A DNA stretch of 64,000 bases from Piezodorus guildinii (GCA_023052935.1 CM041292.1:173166900-173230899), one strand, 5' to 3'; positions 32,048 to 43,235 are shown, counted from the stretch's first letter. Numbers and translations: made by a program. The notes: a model not told the origin generated them from the letters alone.

Positions 32048-33084
32048 TAAATAATTGTCATTACTAAATACAAGAATCCATGAGAGGGAGAACTTACTCA
32101 TGGCAGGGAAAATGCAATTCACAGTATCAGTAAACAGTGGGAATCAAAAACAAAAAAGACCTAAGTAGTAAAAGGATAATAAAATGTAGAGTTTGTGAGG
32201 GCTTGGATACATACAATGAGAACTAATAGAAAGAAAATAGTTATCTGGAGTGACAAACGCTGAGGAACTTCAATTCCAACGTTTTTTTGTAGGAATTTAC
32301 AAAACTATCTTTCCAACTGTTCCGTATGGCTGGGAACCATAGCATCTGACAGTGAAGGGCGAGGGAAAACACCCTAGAAGTAGAACAATAGCTCCGATAA
32401 GGGATAACTCCACTGGAGAATTTTGAATATTACACAATCTGGAATTATGATGAATTGCGTGATCTAGAAATGTTTTTACGTTTCACATTTTTTTTTTTTA
32501 CATGGATATGTTCTTTGACTGAGGGTCTATAGTCCTTATTTATTTAATTTTCGTGTAACTGGTAACGTCAGCACACACGTGCTGGGATCCTTCCCATTTT
32601 GAAAAACAATTTGACAAGCAAGTACAAGCTTAGGCAATAATTTATTGAACTGACTACTATCATTTTTTTCGTATTCTTATTTCCTACATATCATACATCA
32701 TAAAATTAAAAACGCTGCAAATTATTACACAATGGTTTATTATTTCCAAATAACAATATTGGGGTATAACTGTTTATATGGCTGTTGATAGGCAATTAAA
32801 TAATATGAAAAACACTTATTCAAAGCATCATATCATAACACTACCACTGATTTCAAAACGCAATATCTAAGCTAGTTGTAGACCAAATTTAATGATTCTT
32901 TTTTATTTTTTTGGAGAATAGCACTGGGATCTCCTGGAACCCTGATTTGCTATCTTCTAGTGAATGGCAAAGTTTAGTTTGTCGTTACCGAGTGTATAAC
33001 GTAAATCTTTAGTTCAAGATAATTGTTTTGATGCTAATAAAGTTTCTATTCATTTTCATTGTATTATTGACATGTAATGATTTT
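32048..33084. other. Spacer with one short repeat match
   Basis: No gene is seen. 32720-32775 (around TTACACAATGGTTTATTATT) is nearly identical to 14925-14975 inside family R copy 3, so a small unclassified element occurs at both places. Confidence 0.5.
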
Positions 33085-34345
33085 TTTTTTATTATTATTA
33101 TTATTCATCGCGTTTTACTGATCCTAAAACTCTTTACACACTTTTCTCTATCTTCAAAAATAACTGAGTTATAAGCGAGATTTCAATTTTGTCTTCTTTT
33201 CTTTTTTATCTTTTATATAATTATTCGCGGTTTTTTGGTTAAAAAACAATAATGAATTTTTTTTTCTATCTTCGAAAATAATGTAGTTACAAGCGTATAT
33301 ATAAGCGAGATTTTAATTTTTTTCAGTTTTTCCGTTGTTTTTTTTTGTTTTTGTTTTGTTTTGTTATTTGTTTATCGCGCTTTACTGATTCTAAAACTCT
33401 ATTCACACTTTTCAAAAAAATCATATTTTTTCTTTTCTTTTTTCTCTATCTTCAAAATTCACAGAGTTATAAGCGTATTTATGTGAAAAATATCATATTT
33501 TTTCTTTTCTTTTTTCTCTTTTATATAATTATTAAAAACAATAGTGATTTTTTTTTTATCTTCGAAAATAATGTTGTTACATGCGTATATATAAGCGAGA
33601 TTTCAATTTTCCAATTTTTTTCTTCTTTTTTTTTTCTCTTTTATACAACTATTCGCGGTTTTTTGGTTAAAAAACGATAATGAATTTTTTTTCTATCTTC
33701 GTAAATAACGTAGTTACACAAGTATATATAAACAATATTTCAATTTTTTTTTCTTTTCTTTTTTCTCTTTTATATAATTATTCGAGGTTTTTTGGTTAAT
33801 AAACAATAATGAATATTTTTTTTATATCTTCGAAAATAACGTAGTTACAAGCTTATAAGCGAGATTTCAATTTTCTTCCTTTTTTTTTTTTTCTTTTTTG
33901 TTTATCGTGCTTTACTGATTCTAAACCTTTAAACATACTTAAGATTTTTTTTATCTTCGAAAATAATGTTGTTACATGCGTATATATAAGCGAGATTTCA
34001 ATTTTCCAATTTTTTTCTTCTTTTCTTTTTTCTCTTTTATACAACTATTCGCGGCTTTTTGGTTAAAAAACGATAATGAATTTTTTTCTATCTTCGAAAA
34101 TAACGTAGTTACAAGCTTATAGGCGAGATTTCAATTTTTTTTCTTTCTTTTTTGTTTATCGTGCTTTACTGATTCTAAACCTCTAAACATACTTTTCTCT
34201 ATCGTTAAAAATAACTGAGTTATGAGCGTATTTATGTGAAAAATATCATTTTTTTTCTTTTCTTTTTTCTCTTTTATATTAATATTCGCTTTTTGTTGGT
34301 TAAAAAACACTAATAATTTTTTTTTTCTATCTTCAAAAATAACTG
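33085..34345. repeat. Complex tandem array of two alternating units
   Basis: About 1.26 kb is built from imperfect repeats. One unit reads like ATCTTCGAAAATAACGTAGT, then AGCGAGATTTCAATTTT, a T/C-rich tract, and TATTCGCGGTTTTTTGG then a TTAAAAAACAATAATGA-like stretch; it recurs roughly seven times. A second unit, inserted between, reads like TTTATCGCGCTTTACTGATT then an ATAACTGAGTTATAAGCGTA-like stretch, and recurs about four times. Open frames here are T-rich artefacts. Confidence 0.8.
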
Positions 34346-35201
34346 ACTTATTGAATAAAATCCTTTTAATCGGCCGCCATTTTAAAACTAACCAGCTGAT
34401 ATCAACGTCTAGGTGTTAGGATCATCGTTGAATGGACTAGTATTGTTGTGGCAAATTAAAAAAAAAAAATGGTCCAATAGTTTCGGAGCGGACGGCGCAC
34501 GGCGGACAAACGGATTTTTTTTATTCGGATTCTACTTATCCTGAAACGTAAACCCTCAAATTTTGAGCGGGGGTAATTTTACAAAGGTTGATTATTGAAT
34601 ATAATAAACCAAAAGTATTAATTAAGCACATAAATTCGTCAGATGCAGTGGAGGAGAGGGTTAAAAAATAGTTGAACTTAAATTATTATTATGCTATATC
34701 CAGTAATATTTTAAATTTATGGTTATCATAACACTTCCATTAGAAAATGAATAAAGTCAAAGATATGATAAAAATATATAATAAGGACTTAGTCTTATTC
34801 ACAGTTTTATATTCTGTTGTTACGATAGAGTTACTTTTGCGAATCCATCAGTGCAGATACTTAAACCCATCACGAATCCTGACATCTTTTGAGTTGGTGG
34901 TCCAGAATATTTTCTGATGTAACTGCATTATACGTTTGGGATATTGGATATTTGCTTATTCCTAGCAGTTATAACAATATTATATTAACAAATGTTAAAT
35001 AAATAATAATAACTAATAAGCAGTTTCGAACAATATTAATAGTTTTAAAAATATAAATGAGAAGAAGGCGGGAACATTTACACAGTCCAAGAATGAAGGG
35101 ATTGTGGAAGGAGAAGAGAAAAAAGGTAAAGAAGTTTAAATTGTGTCATCACGATGTACTCTAGTTCAAACATTATCCATGAAGACAAAAAATAAATAAT
35201 A
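34346..35201. other. Spacer with CpG-rich motif
   Basis: No gene is seen. A CG-rich piece at about 34485-34515 (GAGCGGACGGCGCACGGCGG) stands out, followed by a C/G-rich core shared with family U. It probably belongs to the end of the transposon that carries the preceding array. Confidence 0.35.
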
Positions 35202-35206
35202 ATGAT

Positions 35207-36283
35207 TGTTGGTGATTCTATGAAAACTTATTGGTTGTAAATTTATTTAAGGTTTCTTTGTATTAAAAATGTATATCAATAGTTCTAATAAACACTGACG
35301 GCAGTAAAGTGTAGGGCGCGCGTGCGCATTTGTGTTGTGCTTAAATATCGCAGTCGAGTCGTAAGTAATAAGTGAGTGCGTACGCTAACTACAGAACTTC
35401 CTCTCATCAAGTCCCACAGGAGGACAGCAGAGAGACTGATTGTCGGGAAGAAAACAAGTCCCACAGGGGGACAGCAGATAAGATTGCCATTAAATATCAA
35501 TATAATATTAAAGGACTAATTATTTAACAATTATACTTGTTGGGAAGAGGGGCAACTAACGCGTTTGCTCGCAGCCTCAACCCGGTCGTTATTATGAGTC
35601 GCCGAATTTTCTGTCAATCCGTGTAATTTTGTTGAGGGTAAAATGAATGAAATAATAAAAGAGAGAACATGAACTTATATTAATTAAAATGAAACAAAAT
35701 ACTGTTTATAATGTGCAAGGTGGTGATTCTATCTGAGATGACTTCCTTCCCCCTCTCGTCTGCGATGTTCCTTTCTTTCCTTCTGCGACTCCTACTCCAT
35801 GCGACAATTCTGAGACAATCTTCTAGGATGTTGTGCGAGTTGCGATTATACTAAAAATATGCGACATTCAGCGACAACCAATTTGATTAAGCACCGTCTA
35901 CACTCGCGAGTGACTCTAATAACTTTCTCTTTTACAATCCCAGAATGCACTCTGCCATGGCAGTCACTTAACAGCTGATTCAAATAGAATAAAACAAATG
36001 CATGTCACGATTGCACATAATAAATCACAAAATAAAACAAATAAAATTACAAATAGAGAGATACAATAAACATAAGACAATTTCAATTCTTAACAATACT
36101 ATTTTAGTTTTATCAGAACTATTACTTTACTATTTTAGAATTGTGGGTATTCGTTTCATTATTTTATTTTGTATTATTCTTTTTAATTAAACATTTCCTT
36201 TTTTATACATAGTCTGGCGTCTTTATTTTACCAATATATAACCACTGCACATGAACCAATATACTAACATTATTGACCAAACA
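35207..36283 (-). mobile_element. Solo LTR, family Z (copy 2), holding another solo LTR
   Basis: This is the reverse-oriented counterpart of 531-1005, beginning TGTTGGTGATTC and ending GACCAAACA. It is flanked by ATGAT (35202-35206) and ATAAT (36284-36288), a 5-bp duplication with one mismatch. It is split at the homologue of position 716-720 by a second LTR (35538-36095). It also has a small internal duplication of the CAAGTCCCACAGG...ACAGCAGA segment (about 35407-35479). Confidence 0.82.
35538..36095 (-). mobile_element. Solo LTR, family Q, nested in Z
   Basis: A 558-bp unit beginning TGTTGGGAAGAGG and ending TTAACA on the plus strand, so it has TG...CA with inverted TGTT/AACA ends. It is flanked by a perfect 5-bp duplication ATACT (35533-35537 and 36096-36100). 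Z copy 1 shows the uninterrupted site, AGTAT on its forward strand at 716-720. It contains GC-richer parts near 35545-35600 and 35735-35960. No internal coding region survives. The superfamily is undetermined. Confidence 0.9.
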
Positions 36284-36288
36284 ATAAT

Positions 36289-36549
36289 AATAAATAGTTT
36301 TTAAAACCATATTTAGCAATAAAAATCTTCTCTATTGAGATCATTTGTGGCAGCTAATACAGAAAGACAGGAACCCATTTTTCAAGAACATAAGCTTTAA
36401 CAGGTTGAGGCAGGAGAGAATATAGAAGTAGCAGTTAGGGCTACACTACACTACCTACACTCGGCATGTATCAATAGCGACGGGGCAATTTGTCCCAAGT
36501 AATGGGCTTCAGGCAGTTGGGAGCGCAATCCCGGTCCGGGGCTCAGTAT
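36289..36549. other. Spacer, moderately GC-rich at right
   Basis: No gene recognised. 36460-36549 is GC-richer and leads into the CCAAT-box repeats. Confidence 0.4.
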
Positions 36550-36678
36550 TAATGATGCGCTGCGCACTCGGCCAATCAGGATAACTGTCACAATTAATGC
36601 GCAGTCCGCTCGCCCAATCAGGATAACTGTCACAATTAATGCGCAGTCCGCTCGCCCAATCAGGATAACTGTCACAAT
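36550..36678. promoter_or_regulatory. Three tandem CCAAT-box repeats (42 bp)
   Basis: There are three head-to-tail units at 36550-36594, 36595-36636 and 36637-36678. The second and third are identical 42-mers and the first is 45 bp and diverged at its left. Each holds a CCAATCAGG core (CCAAT at 36572, 36614 and 36656), a match to the NF-Y CCAAT box, next to a GC-rich GCGCAGTCCGCTCG-like block. Regularly spaced CCAAT boxes suggest a promoter or enhancer, perhaps of a retroelement LTR. No transcript or gene is identified beside it. Confidence 0.5.
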
Positions 36679-38269
36679 TATTTCCTAGATACTGCTCCAT
36701 TACTTTGATTCATTCCTAACCGGCATTTAATTTCTCCAGCTGTTGCTGATAAATTGTTTCAATTTAGTACTGTGTCCGCTCGAGCCAGTCTTGTCGCTAA
36801 TAATGGGAAGATGAATAATGTGTGCTTTAAGATGTCTAAAGAGGTTGTTAGTTTCATTATTCAGATAATTATCTTTAACGGGTCCAGCGGTTCGATGCCA
36901 ACATCAATGATATTTGCCAATATTGACCCCTCAAATCCCAAACCCATCCCCATCTCATCGTCCCCGACTTTCAGACCTATATATAACACCTAGTCGAATT
37001 CCTTTTTCAAAAAATCTTTCCTTACCTGATCGTCAACCGTATGGAATTTTATTCCTACTTATATTCGTCATTCCAATACTCTTCTGATTTTCAGATCACT
37101 TTAATTGAAACCTATCCTGTTTATCCACTTCCCAAAGAACCCTAATTGATCTGCAAATCCCAATAAAAATCAGAAAATAAATAAGAGAGAAACAATTATA
37201 TATTATATTTTATTTTGTTTGTTTTATAAATTAATTTTAGAAGCTACCTGCTAATTTATTACTATTATTCATTGTCCTTTGTCATTTCTCTTGTTTTTGT
37301 TTTTACTCTAAGATATAGATGTTCTAATTTAATTTTCCTGTATTATTATTCTTAAGGTCAGTCTCATAATAAATACAGAATTTATAATTAATCTTCATAT
37401 CTGGCTACTACTATTAATTATTCATTGGCTACTTCTATTATATTAATAAAACTGGACAGAAAGCTATTATTTAGTTTAATCTTACGGAGGTTGTATTTGA
37501 CGACTGTTTCAAAATAGTTATTTTCATTAAAATAGTTCTAATTATTGTTCATTATTAAACCGAAAGGAAGGCATGAATCGATCTTACACTAAATACGGGT
37601 CAAATAGGGTTTAACATCGGGTCATATAGAGTTATTTTGAGATCTCATGAAGCTATCTAGCGAGTCAAATAGGGTTGCACAGTTAGTCTTAATACAGTTA
37701 GATAGATGTATCAGCGAGTAATATAGGATTTTTTTTTTAATTATGCCTTCCCATTTCGACCATATGGGATTATATTATATATAAAGAATTTGTTAATTAG
37801 TTAATTATTTTAACCTCATGTTTATGCTATTGTGGCTAAGCAGACGATGCTAATTTTCCCTATCCTAATTTGATTAGAATAGGGATCTGTAACAGTACCA
37901 GTTTCCATAAGCTGTGGGAACCACCATTTTACGTACCCTCCGAAGAACGGCATAACCAAGGTTTCTTACTCCCTCAAATAAATACTAGTAACATTTGCCG
38001 TGTTTGAACTGACGGCCTTCGTCATAAAACGCACATCACAGGTGATCCCATAAGTAAAAAGTTTTATCTAGTTATGGAACGGTGATTATGCTTAACTGGA
38101 TAACCTTTATATTTGTATAAATAGTGGGTCTTTTAGTTTTGAAACGTATTCAAACTACTCACTTAAGCGAAATCTCAATTGTTTTATGCCGATTTAAAAA
38201 GATAAAATAATGCCAAAAAAATATATGAAACCTTCCTACTTTTTAAAAAAGATAATATGATCTTTAAGG
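36679..38269. other. Unassigned region
   Basis: A 79-residue frame at 36754-36993 (+) lies just downstream of the CCAAT repeats; it is GC-richer than its surroundings but I do not recognise it. 37860-38060 contains GTTTGAACTGACGGCC, faintly like an inverted pol III B box, which could be another SINE; the evidence is too thin to call. Confidence 0.35.
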
Positions 38270-38460
38270 GCCTTCACACTGTGGTTCCAAACGCAACTAT
38301 AATTATCTATAAGATTATCTATATATCACTATCATTATCTATATATCAATAAGATATATCATTTATCGTTTTAACGGAATTTCGTTCCTTAGTAAATTCA
38401 CTTTCAATGGTATGATTGGCATATTTTTAGCTCATTTTTATATTATAGGAATATATACTT
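38270..38460 (+). repeat. Dispersed repeat family W, copy 1
   Basis: Shares TGTGGTTCCAAAC and then TTCACTTTCAATGGTATGAT, ATTTTTAGCTCATTTTTAT with the inverted copy at 44130-44300. Class unknown. Confidence 0.6.
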
Positions 38461-38510
38461 TTTTTTTGTTTTTTTTATGCTTTCAGAGAAATGCCCCAGT
38501 AACTAATTAT

Positions 38511-38582
<72 letters not shown>
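38511..38582. repeat. Compound (TC)n(TA)n microsatellite
   Basis: (TC)12 at 38511-38534 and (TA)24 at 38535-38582. It directly abuts the poly-T that marks the 3' end of the LINE on the minus strand. Confidence 0.95.
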
Positions 38583-38600
<18 letters not shown>

Positions 38601-38831
38601 TTTCTTTTTTCCTTACATGGTAACCCCACATAAGGACCGTTTATTATAACATCATGTTCCATACCTTAATGGTATACTACATGAATGATAATATGATTAT
38701 ATCAATTTACATATGAAAGTAGTATTACATTAACAATTATTACAGAATAATGTTTCAAATGCAATAGAACAAAATAAATAAAGTAACTATCATAACAAAT
38801 TTAAAATAAAATGTTTGTCAACAGAAAAGAA

Positions 38832-41800
38832 TTACCTACGCTGCCCGTCTTTAGTCAGTGATTCAAAGTCAATGCCTTTAATGAATTTAAGTAAGTCTGT
38901 CTTGAATTTAGAGAATAAATTTTGTTCCGTCTCTGGCCAGTTTCCATTCTTAAGTATTATATTTTTAATTAAATGAAATCTTTGTCTGTCAAAAATTTTG
39001 CAGTCATAAAGTATATGTTTAAAATTTTGAATTTGTCCGTCTTCGTCACATAAGTCTGTTTGTATTATGTTAAATCGTTTGAGATAATGTTTTGTGTTTC
39101 CGTGTTCTGTGATTAGTTGTGTTAGTTTATAATGATTACTGTGTACAGATGCATAGTCGTGTAATGTTATGTTTGGTATAAATCTGTGTAAACTTGGAGA
39201 CTTGGTAGAAGTCACCCACATCTGGTCCCATCTTGCAACAAAATCAGATGTCATGTCCCTCCTGACATAGGACAGAGGTGCTTTATCGTAGGAAGGTAAC
39301 ATATTACTGGAAGCAGCTTCTTTGGCTAGTAGATCTGCCCGTTCGTTGCCCTCGATCCCTGCATGCGCCTTTACCCACTTTAGAGTTACTCTTTTCCCCA
39401 TCTGTTTAAGATGTAATACGTTTTGCCTAATTTGGTCTGTCAAATGGTCATGTACGTGTACATTGTTGATGGAGTCAATTAAAGTTTTGTTGTCTGTATG
39501 TATAGTGATACGTTCGTTGGTTTGCCTAGGTTCATTTGTCATGTACTCTGTCACTTTCAGTACAGCGAATTTTTCAGCTTGGTTGTTAGAACAGTACGAT
39601 TCTAACTTGTATTGATGTTGGACATTTATACCAGCTGTAGTTTGGAACCACCACGCGCAACCAACATTATCGCTGTACTTACTTCCGTCAGTGTAAACGT
39701 CAGTGTTCTCGGTAATAAAAGTAGTACATTGTCGCGTTGTCCATAAAGTAGTTGCTGGGTGCAGCCAGAACTTGCAGTCTGTTAATCTTTCAATTTTATC
39801 CAGTGGTATGTCTTTGTAGCCTGTCTTATGTCTAATAATATTAAATAAAATTGTTCGTTCTTCAATTTTCAGTTGGATAGGTAACAGTCCTGCTAATAGT
39901 ATCGCGGCCTCATATGATAGCGTACGGTAGCCCTTGCATATTTTGATCGAAATCAACCTTTGAAGCCTCTGTAACTTCATCAGATTTTTCTTACGAAGTA
40001 CAGCTGGGTGCCAGACGTGTACCGCGTAGAGCATCTTAGGAAGTACAGCGCCTTCATAAATGACTTTTAATATTTCCGATCTAAGGCCCCATGTAGCTCT
40101 AGCGGCTATTGACAGTCCATTTATAATACATAGAGTGTCCTCATAAAGTTTGTCCATATGTCTGTTCCAATTCAGTTTTCTGTCAAAAAGTAGGCCTAAG
40201 TATTGTAAATTGTCGCATTGGGTTATTCTTACTGAATTGAGTCGAATATCTAAATCTGGGACTGTTCTTTTTTTGGAAAAAATTATGTATTTGGTTTTTT
40301 CTGTATTAAAATTTAGTTTGTTGCGTCTAGTCCAATGTGTAAGCTTTGACAGTGTTAGGTTCGCTACAGTCTGTAATTCGTCAAAATCTCGTCGTTTTAT
40401 AAGTAATAACAAATCGTCAGCATATGCTATTAATTTAGTGTTTTTCTGTAAGTCTATATCAAATACTGTATTAAGTAAAACGTTCCAGAGTATTGGTGAT
40501 AGTGCTGAACCTTGAGGAGTTCCTAAAGTTAGTTTCTTTTCAACATAATAAAAATTTGTCTGAATGGCAAGATTTCTGTCAGAAAAGTAATTTTGAATAA
40601 TTTGGTACAAGTTTCTCGGGCAGTCATATGCTTTAAGATTATTAAGGATTGCAGGCCACCAAGCGTTATCGAAGGCACCAGCGATATCTAAAGATACGAC
40701 TAATAGATTGCTGTTTTGCCGTAGTGTACTTGAGATGTATTCAGTCAGGTCGCTAAGAGCGTCGTCAGTTCCTGATTGGGGCCGAAATCCGTACTGTTGT
40801 TGGTTAAGTATGTTGTTGGTGGTGAGGTGATGCATTAATCTGTTTTTTAATATTTTTTCAAAAACCCTGCTCATTACCGAAAGTATACTTAATGGTCTGA
40901 GAGAGTATGAATTCGATTTTGGAATTAAAGTTAACTTCCCTAATTTCCAACTTTTCGGAAATCCTTTTCTTGCAAACAACATTTTATAAAGGCTAGATAA
41001 CAATTTAGGAAAAGTGTCAGCTATTTTTTTCATTACACATTCAATTTTGTCAATTCCAGAGGCTTTTTTATCATTTAATTCTCTAATAATTTGGATAACC
41101 TCAAAATCGCGGATGTCAACGTCATCATCTGTATCAGGTGGGGTTAGTACTTCAGTTCTGAGTCGTCTATGTTCCTCGCAGTCAGTACTTACAGTATCTT
41201 CTTGTATTATTTTAGTTAGCAGCTGAGACAGTGTTTGTTTAGTGTCTGTTGTGAAACCTAATTCAGTTTGGACAGTCGTCAATAAGCTAGGAGATTTTAG
41301 CTTATTAGCCGCAAATTTATAAGGCCATTGCCAAGCGTTTGATGTATTAGCATATTCTCTCCATGATTTAATTTTGGAATTTTTAAGTAGCTTCCAATAC
41401 ATCTGCTTACTATTCAGGTACTCCATTTTCCTTGATTCTCTTAGTTCCTCGTCTATTTTGGTCCGTTGATAGATTTTCCTAAGTCGATTGGTCTGTTTTC
41501 TTAAGTTAGTTAGTTCAGGATTCCACCAAGGAACTGATCGGTGTTCATTTCGATATTTAAAGTTTCCTGACCTTTTGAATGCAATATTACAAGATTTTGT
41601 AATGGAAATTGTCAGTCGGCTAACTATAGTATCGGTAGTGATATTAGGAAATTCCTTAAGAATCAAGTCTTCTATTACTTCGTCAGTCAATTCCTTACTT
41701 TTATCTAAGTTTTGAGATGAAAATTGTTTAAGCAACTGATGTCGTAAGTTAGTCAAAAATTTAGCCCAATCACCATTTTCCGTCAGATATATAAAACTAT

Positions 41801-42503
41801 TTATTTGTTCAGTTTTTTTGTCATTTCCTTGTAAATGTAACTGGTAGGTTAGAATGTTGTGGTCCGAAAAATTAGTTTCTCTAGAAATAGTCCAATGTCT
41901 TACTAGGTTACGTCTAGTAGCAGTTGAGTTTAGTAAAGTCAGATCAATGATACTACTGCCTCTTGCACTTTGAAAAGTCGTTAGTTCCGAGTTTGTATTA
42001 ATTAAAAGTAAGTCGTTCTCAACAATAAAAGATTCTAACTGTTTCCCTCTTTCATTTGTTTGTTTGTCGAACCAATACTTAGATCTAGCATTAGAATCCA
42101 TCCCGATTACGATATTAGCATAGCTAAAATTTTTTAAGATAATTTCTATTTTTTGCAAGTCGAGATTAATATTCCTAGTTATATCAAAATAAGCACTGAT
42201 AACAATGACTTTCGATTTACCGTATGATATTTCGACGCATACACAATCGGAGTCTGAATGTTGTAAGATCATGCAGGCATCTATGTTTTTGTTGGTTACT
42301 ATAACACCTGCTCTGGGATTGTTATCATCTATCTGATAAACCTTTGATTGGTTATAACCTATAATTTTATTTAATCTTGTGTAAGGTTCTTGAATCAATA
42401 AAATGTCTATATTTTTAACGTTTATGTAATGTTGTAGTATATTGATGGTGTATTTGGAGTGATGTGCGTTTAGTTGTAACATGTTTAATTGTCTAAGTAC
42501 CAT
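38832..42503 (-). CDS. LINE ORF2: endonuclease, reverse transcriptase, RNase H
   Basis: An intact 1223-residue frame. An apurinic-type endonuclease of the R1/I kind occupies residues about 1-225 (QLNAHHSKYTINIL, IQEPYT, GMDSNARSKYWFD, SDHN with D214 and H215). RT lies at about 450-800, with SGIDKIECVMKK, SLDIAGAFDNAWW, GTPQGSALSP and YADD at 694-697. A ribonuclease H domain lies at about 930-1060 (DVYTDGSKYS with D939, HTDNKTLIDSI, WVKAHAGIEGNERAD). The C-terminus has a degenerate zinc-finger-like stretch. Domain content fits the I group or an R1-like lineage with RNase H; canonical R1 lacks RNase H, so I leave the clade open. The start ATG is 48 nt after the ORF1 stop. Residues needed for nicking, DNA synthesis and RNA removal appear present. 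Confidence 0.92.
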   Translation of the reverse strand: MVLRQLNMLQLNAHHSKYTINILQHYINVKNIDILLIQEPYTRLNKIIGYNQSKVYQIDDNNPRAGVIVTNKNIDACMILQHSDSDCVCVEISYGKSKVIVISAYFDITRNINLDLQKIEIILKNFSYANIVIGMDSNARSKYWFDKQTNERGKQLESFIVENDLLLINTNSELTTFQSARGSSIIDLTLLNSTATRRNLVRHWTISRETNFSDHNILTYQLHLQGNDKKTEQINSFIYLTENGDWAKFLTNLRHQLLKQFSSQNLDKSKELTDEVIEDLILKEFPNITTDTIVSRLTISITKSCNIAFKRSGNFKYRNEHRSVPWWNPELTNLRKQTNRLRKIYQRTKIDEELRESRKMEYLNSKQMYWKLLKNSKIKSWREYANTSNAWQWPYKFAANKLKSPSLLTTVQTELGFTTDTKQTLSQLLTKIIQEDTVSTDCEEHRRLRTEVLTPPDTDDDVDIRDFEVIQIIRELNDKKASGIDKIECVMKKIADTFPKLLSSLYKMLFARKGFPKSWKLGKLTLIPKSNSYSLRPLSILSVMSRVFEKILKNRLMHHLTTNNILNQQQYGFRPQSGTDDALSDLTEYISSTLRQNSNLLVVSLDIAGAFDNAWWPAILNNLKAYDCPRNLYQIIQNYFSDRNLAIQTNFYYVEKKLTLGTPQGSALSPILWNVLLNTVFDIDLQKNTKLIAYADDLLLLIKRRDFDELQTVANLTLSKLTHWTRRNKLNFNTEKTKYIIFSKKRTVPDLDIRLNSVRITQCDNLQYLGLLFDRKLNWNRHMDKLYEDTLCIINGLSIAARATWGLRSEILKVIYEGAVLPKMLYAVHVWHPAVLRKKNLMKLQRLQRLISIKICKGYRTLSYEAAILLAGLLPIQLKIEERTILFNIIRHKTGYKDIPLDKIERLTDCKFWLHPATTLWTTRQCTTFITENTDVYTDGSKYSDNVGCAWWFQTTAGINVQHQYKLESYCSNNQAEKFAVLKVTEYMTNEPRQTNERITIHTDNKTLIDSINNVHVHDHLTDQIRQNVLHLKQMGKRVTLKWVKAHAGIEGNERADLLAKEAASSNMLPSYDKAPLSYVRRDMTSDFVARWDQMWVTSTKSPSLHRFIPNITLHDYASVHSNHYKLTQLITEHGNTKHYLKRFNIIQTDLCDEDGQIQNFKHILYDCKIFDRQRFHLIKNIILKNGNWPETEQNLFSKFKTDLLKFIKGIDFESLTKDGQRR

Positions 42504-42551
42504 AATTATATTAAGTGAATTGTGAGGAGTTTATGTTTAATTGTTAATTAC

Positions 42552-43160
42552 TTACTGAAGAGGGATGTCGTAGTCAGTGTTAGATACTAATTTCTGTATT
42601 TCTGTCAAGTACGATGGACAGTTACGGTCAAATACTGAGTGGTCTGTTGAGCGCTTCTTCTGACTTCTCGTAAATTTGTTATAGTTTGCGCAGGTTATAC
42701 ACTTGATTTCTTGAGAAGTGCAGTCATCGGCCGAATGTTCTCCTCCACATCTGGAACAGGCTTCTCTCTCCCTGCAATCCTTACTGCTGTGATGGAACTT
42801 CAGGCACTTGGCGCATCTTCGGACTCGAAAGTAGTCTTCAATATTAACCTTTTGATGGCCCAGGCTAATCCGATTATACAGCAGCAATTCTCTTGTTGCT
42901 GCATCTACTTCTAGCACTGCATGCCTCAAATTGTGTTTCTTGATAGTTAATATCACTACGGGTCTTATTTTATCTTCCCGTATGTGCAAATCTTCATTTT
43001 GTGCCACAATATATTCAGAAATGTTATTTAGGGTTATCTCTTCCTCGATATTTTTAATTATAACCCTAGGCTTTCTTTTTGTTAATTTACGGTAGCGGAG
43101 TTTAGTGGAATGTTTTAAGCTCTCTTCAATTTTGTTGAGATCTACTCCTCTATCTGTTTA
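42552..43160 (-). CDS. LINE ORF1 (gag-like), C-terminal part with zinc knuckles
   Basis: An open frame of about 200 codons with no convincing ATG, because the element is 5'-truncated; it stays open on the minus strand from about 43158 to the stop at 42552. It has a basic N-terminal stretch, then CCHC knuckles: CAKCLKFHHSSKDC (CX2CX4HX4C), CSRCGGEHSADDC (CX2CX3HX4C), and a third degenerate motif beginning CITCANYN. Such knuckles bind the element RNA in I- and R1-type ORF1 proteins. The upstream end falls about 75 bp before the (TA)n tract. Confidence 0.85.
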
Positions 43161-43232
43161 GACTATTAGTGAGCCTTTTCTGGTTTCGACCACCTTCTGA
43201 AACGGGATTCGTAAATCTTTGGGATTTATCAA

Positions 43233-43235
<3 letters not shown>

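Larger units (their letters stand above)
38583..43235 (-). mobile_element. R1/I-group LINE, 5'-truncated, bracketed by (TA)n
   Basis: The minus-strand element has, in order, the last ~200 codons of ORF1, a 48-nt gap, a complete ORF2, a 3' UTR of about 230 bp and a poly-A tail (plus-strand poly-T 38583-38604). (TA)24 lies immediately beyond the tail and (TA)34 immediately beyond the 5' end. ORF2 shows no stop or frameshift, so the insertion is recent. A conventional target duplication cannot be told apart from the TA repeats themselves. Confidence 0.85.

Noticed and set aside
33345..33680. A 111-residue Phe-rich frame in the tandem array.
   Set aside because: Composition is that of T-rich repeats, with no start context or conserved motif.
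36451..36675. A protein with 14-residue repeats (VTVILIGRADCALI) on the minus strand.
   Set aside because: The 42-bp DNA repeat is divisible by three, so a repeated frame is automatic; CCAAT-box DNA repeats explain it better.
37860..38060. A third SINE family, because of a B-box-like GTTTGAACTGACGG and a GC-richer block.
   Set aside because: Only one copy is visible, the B-box match is poor and no target duplication was found.
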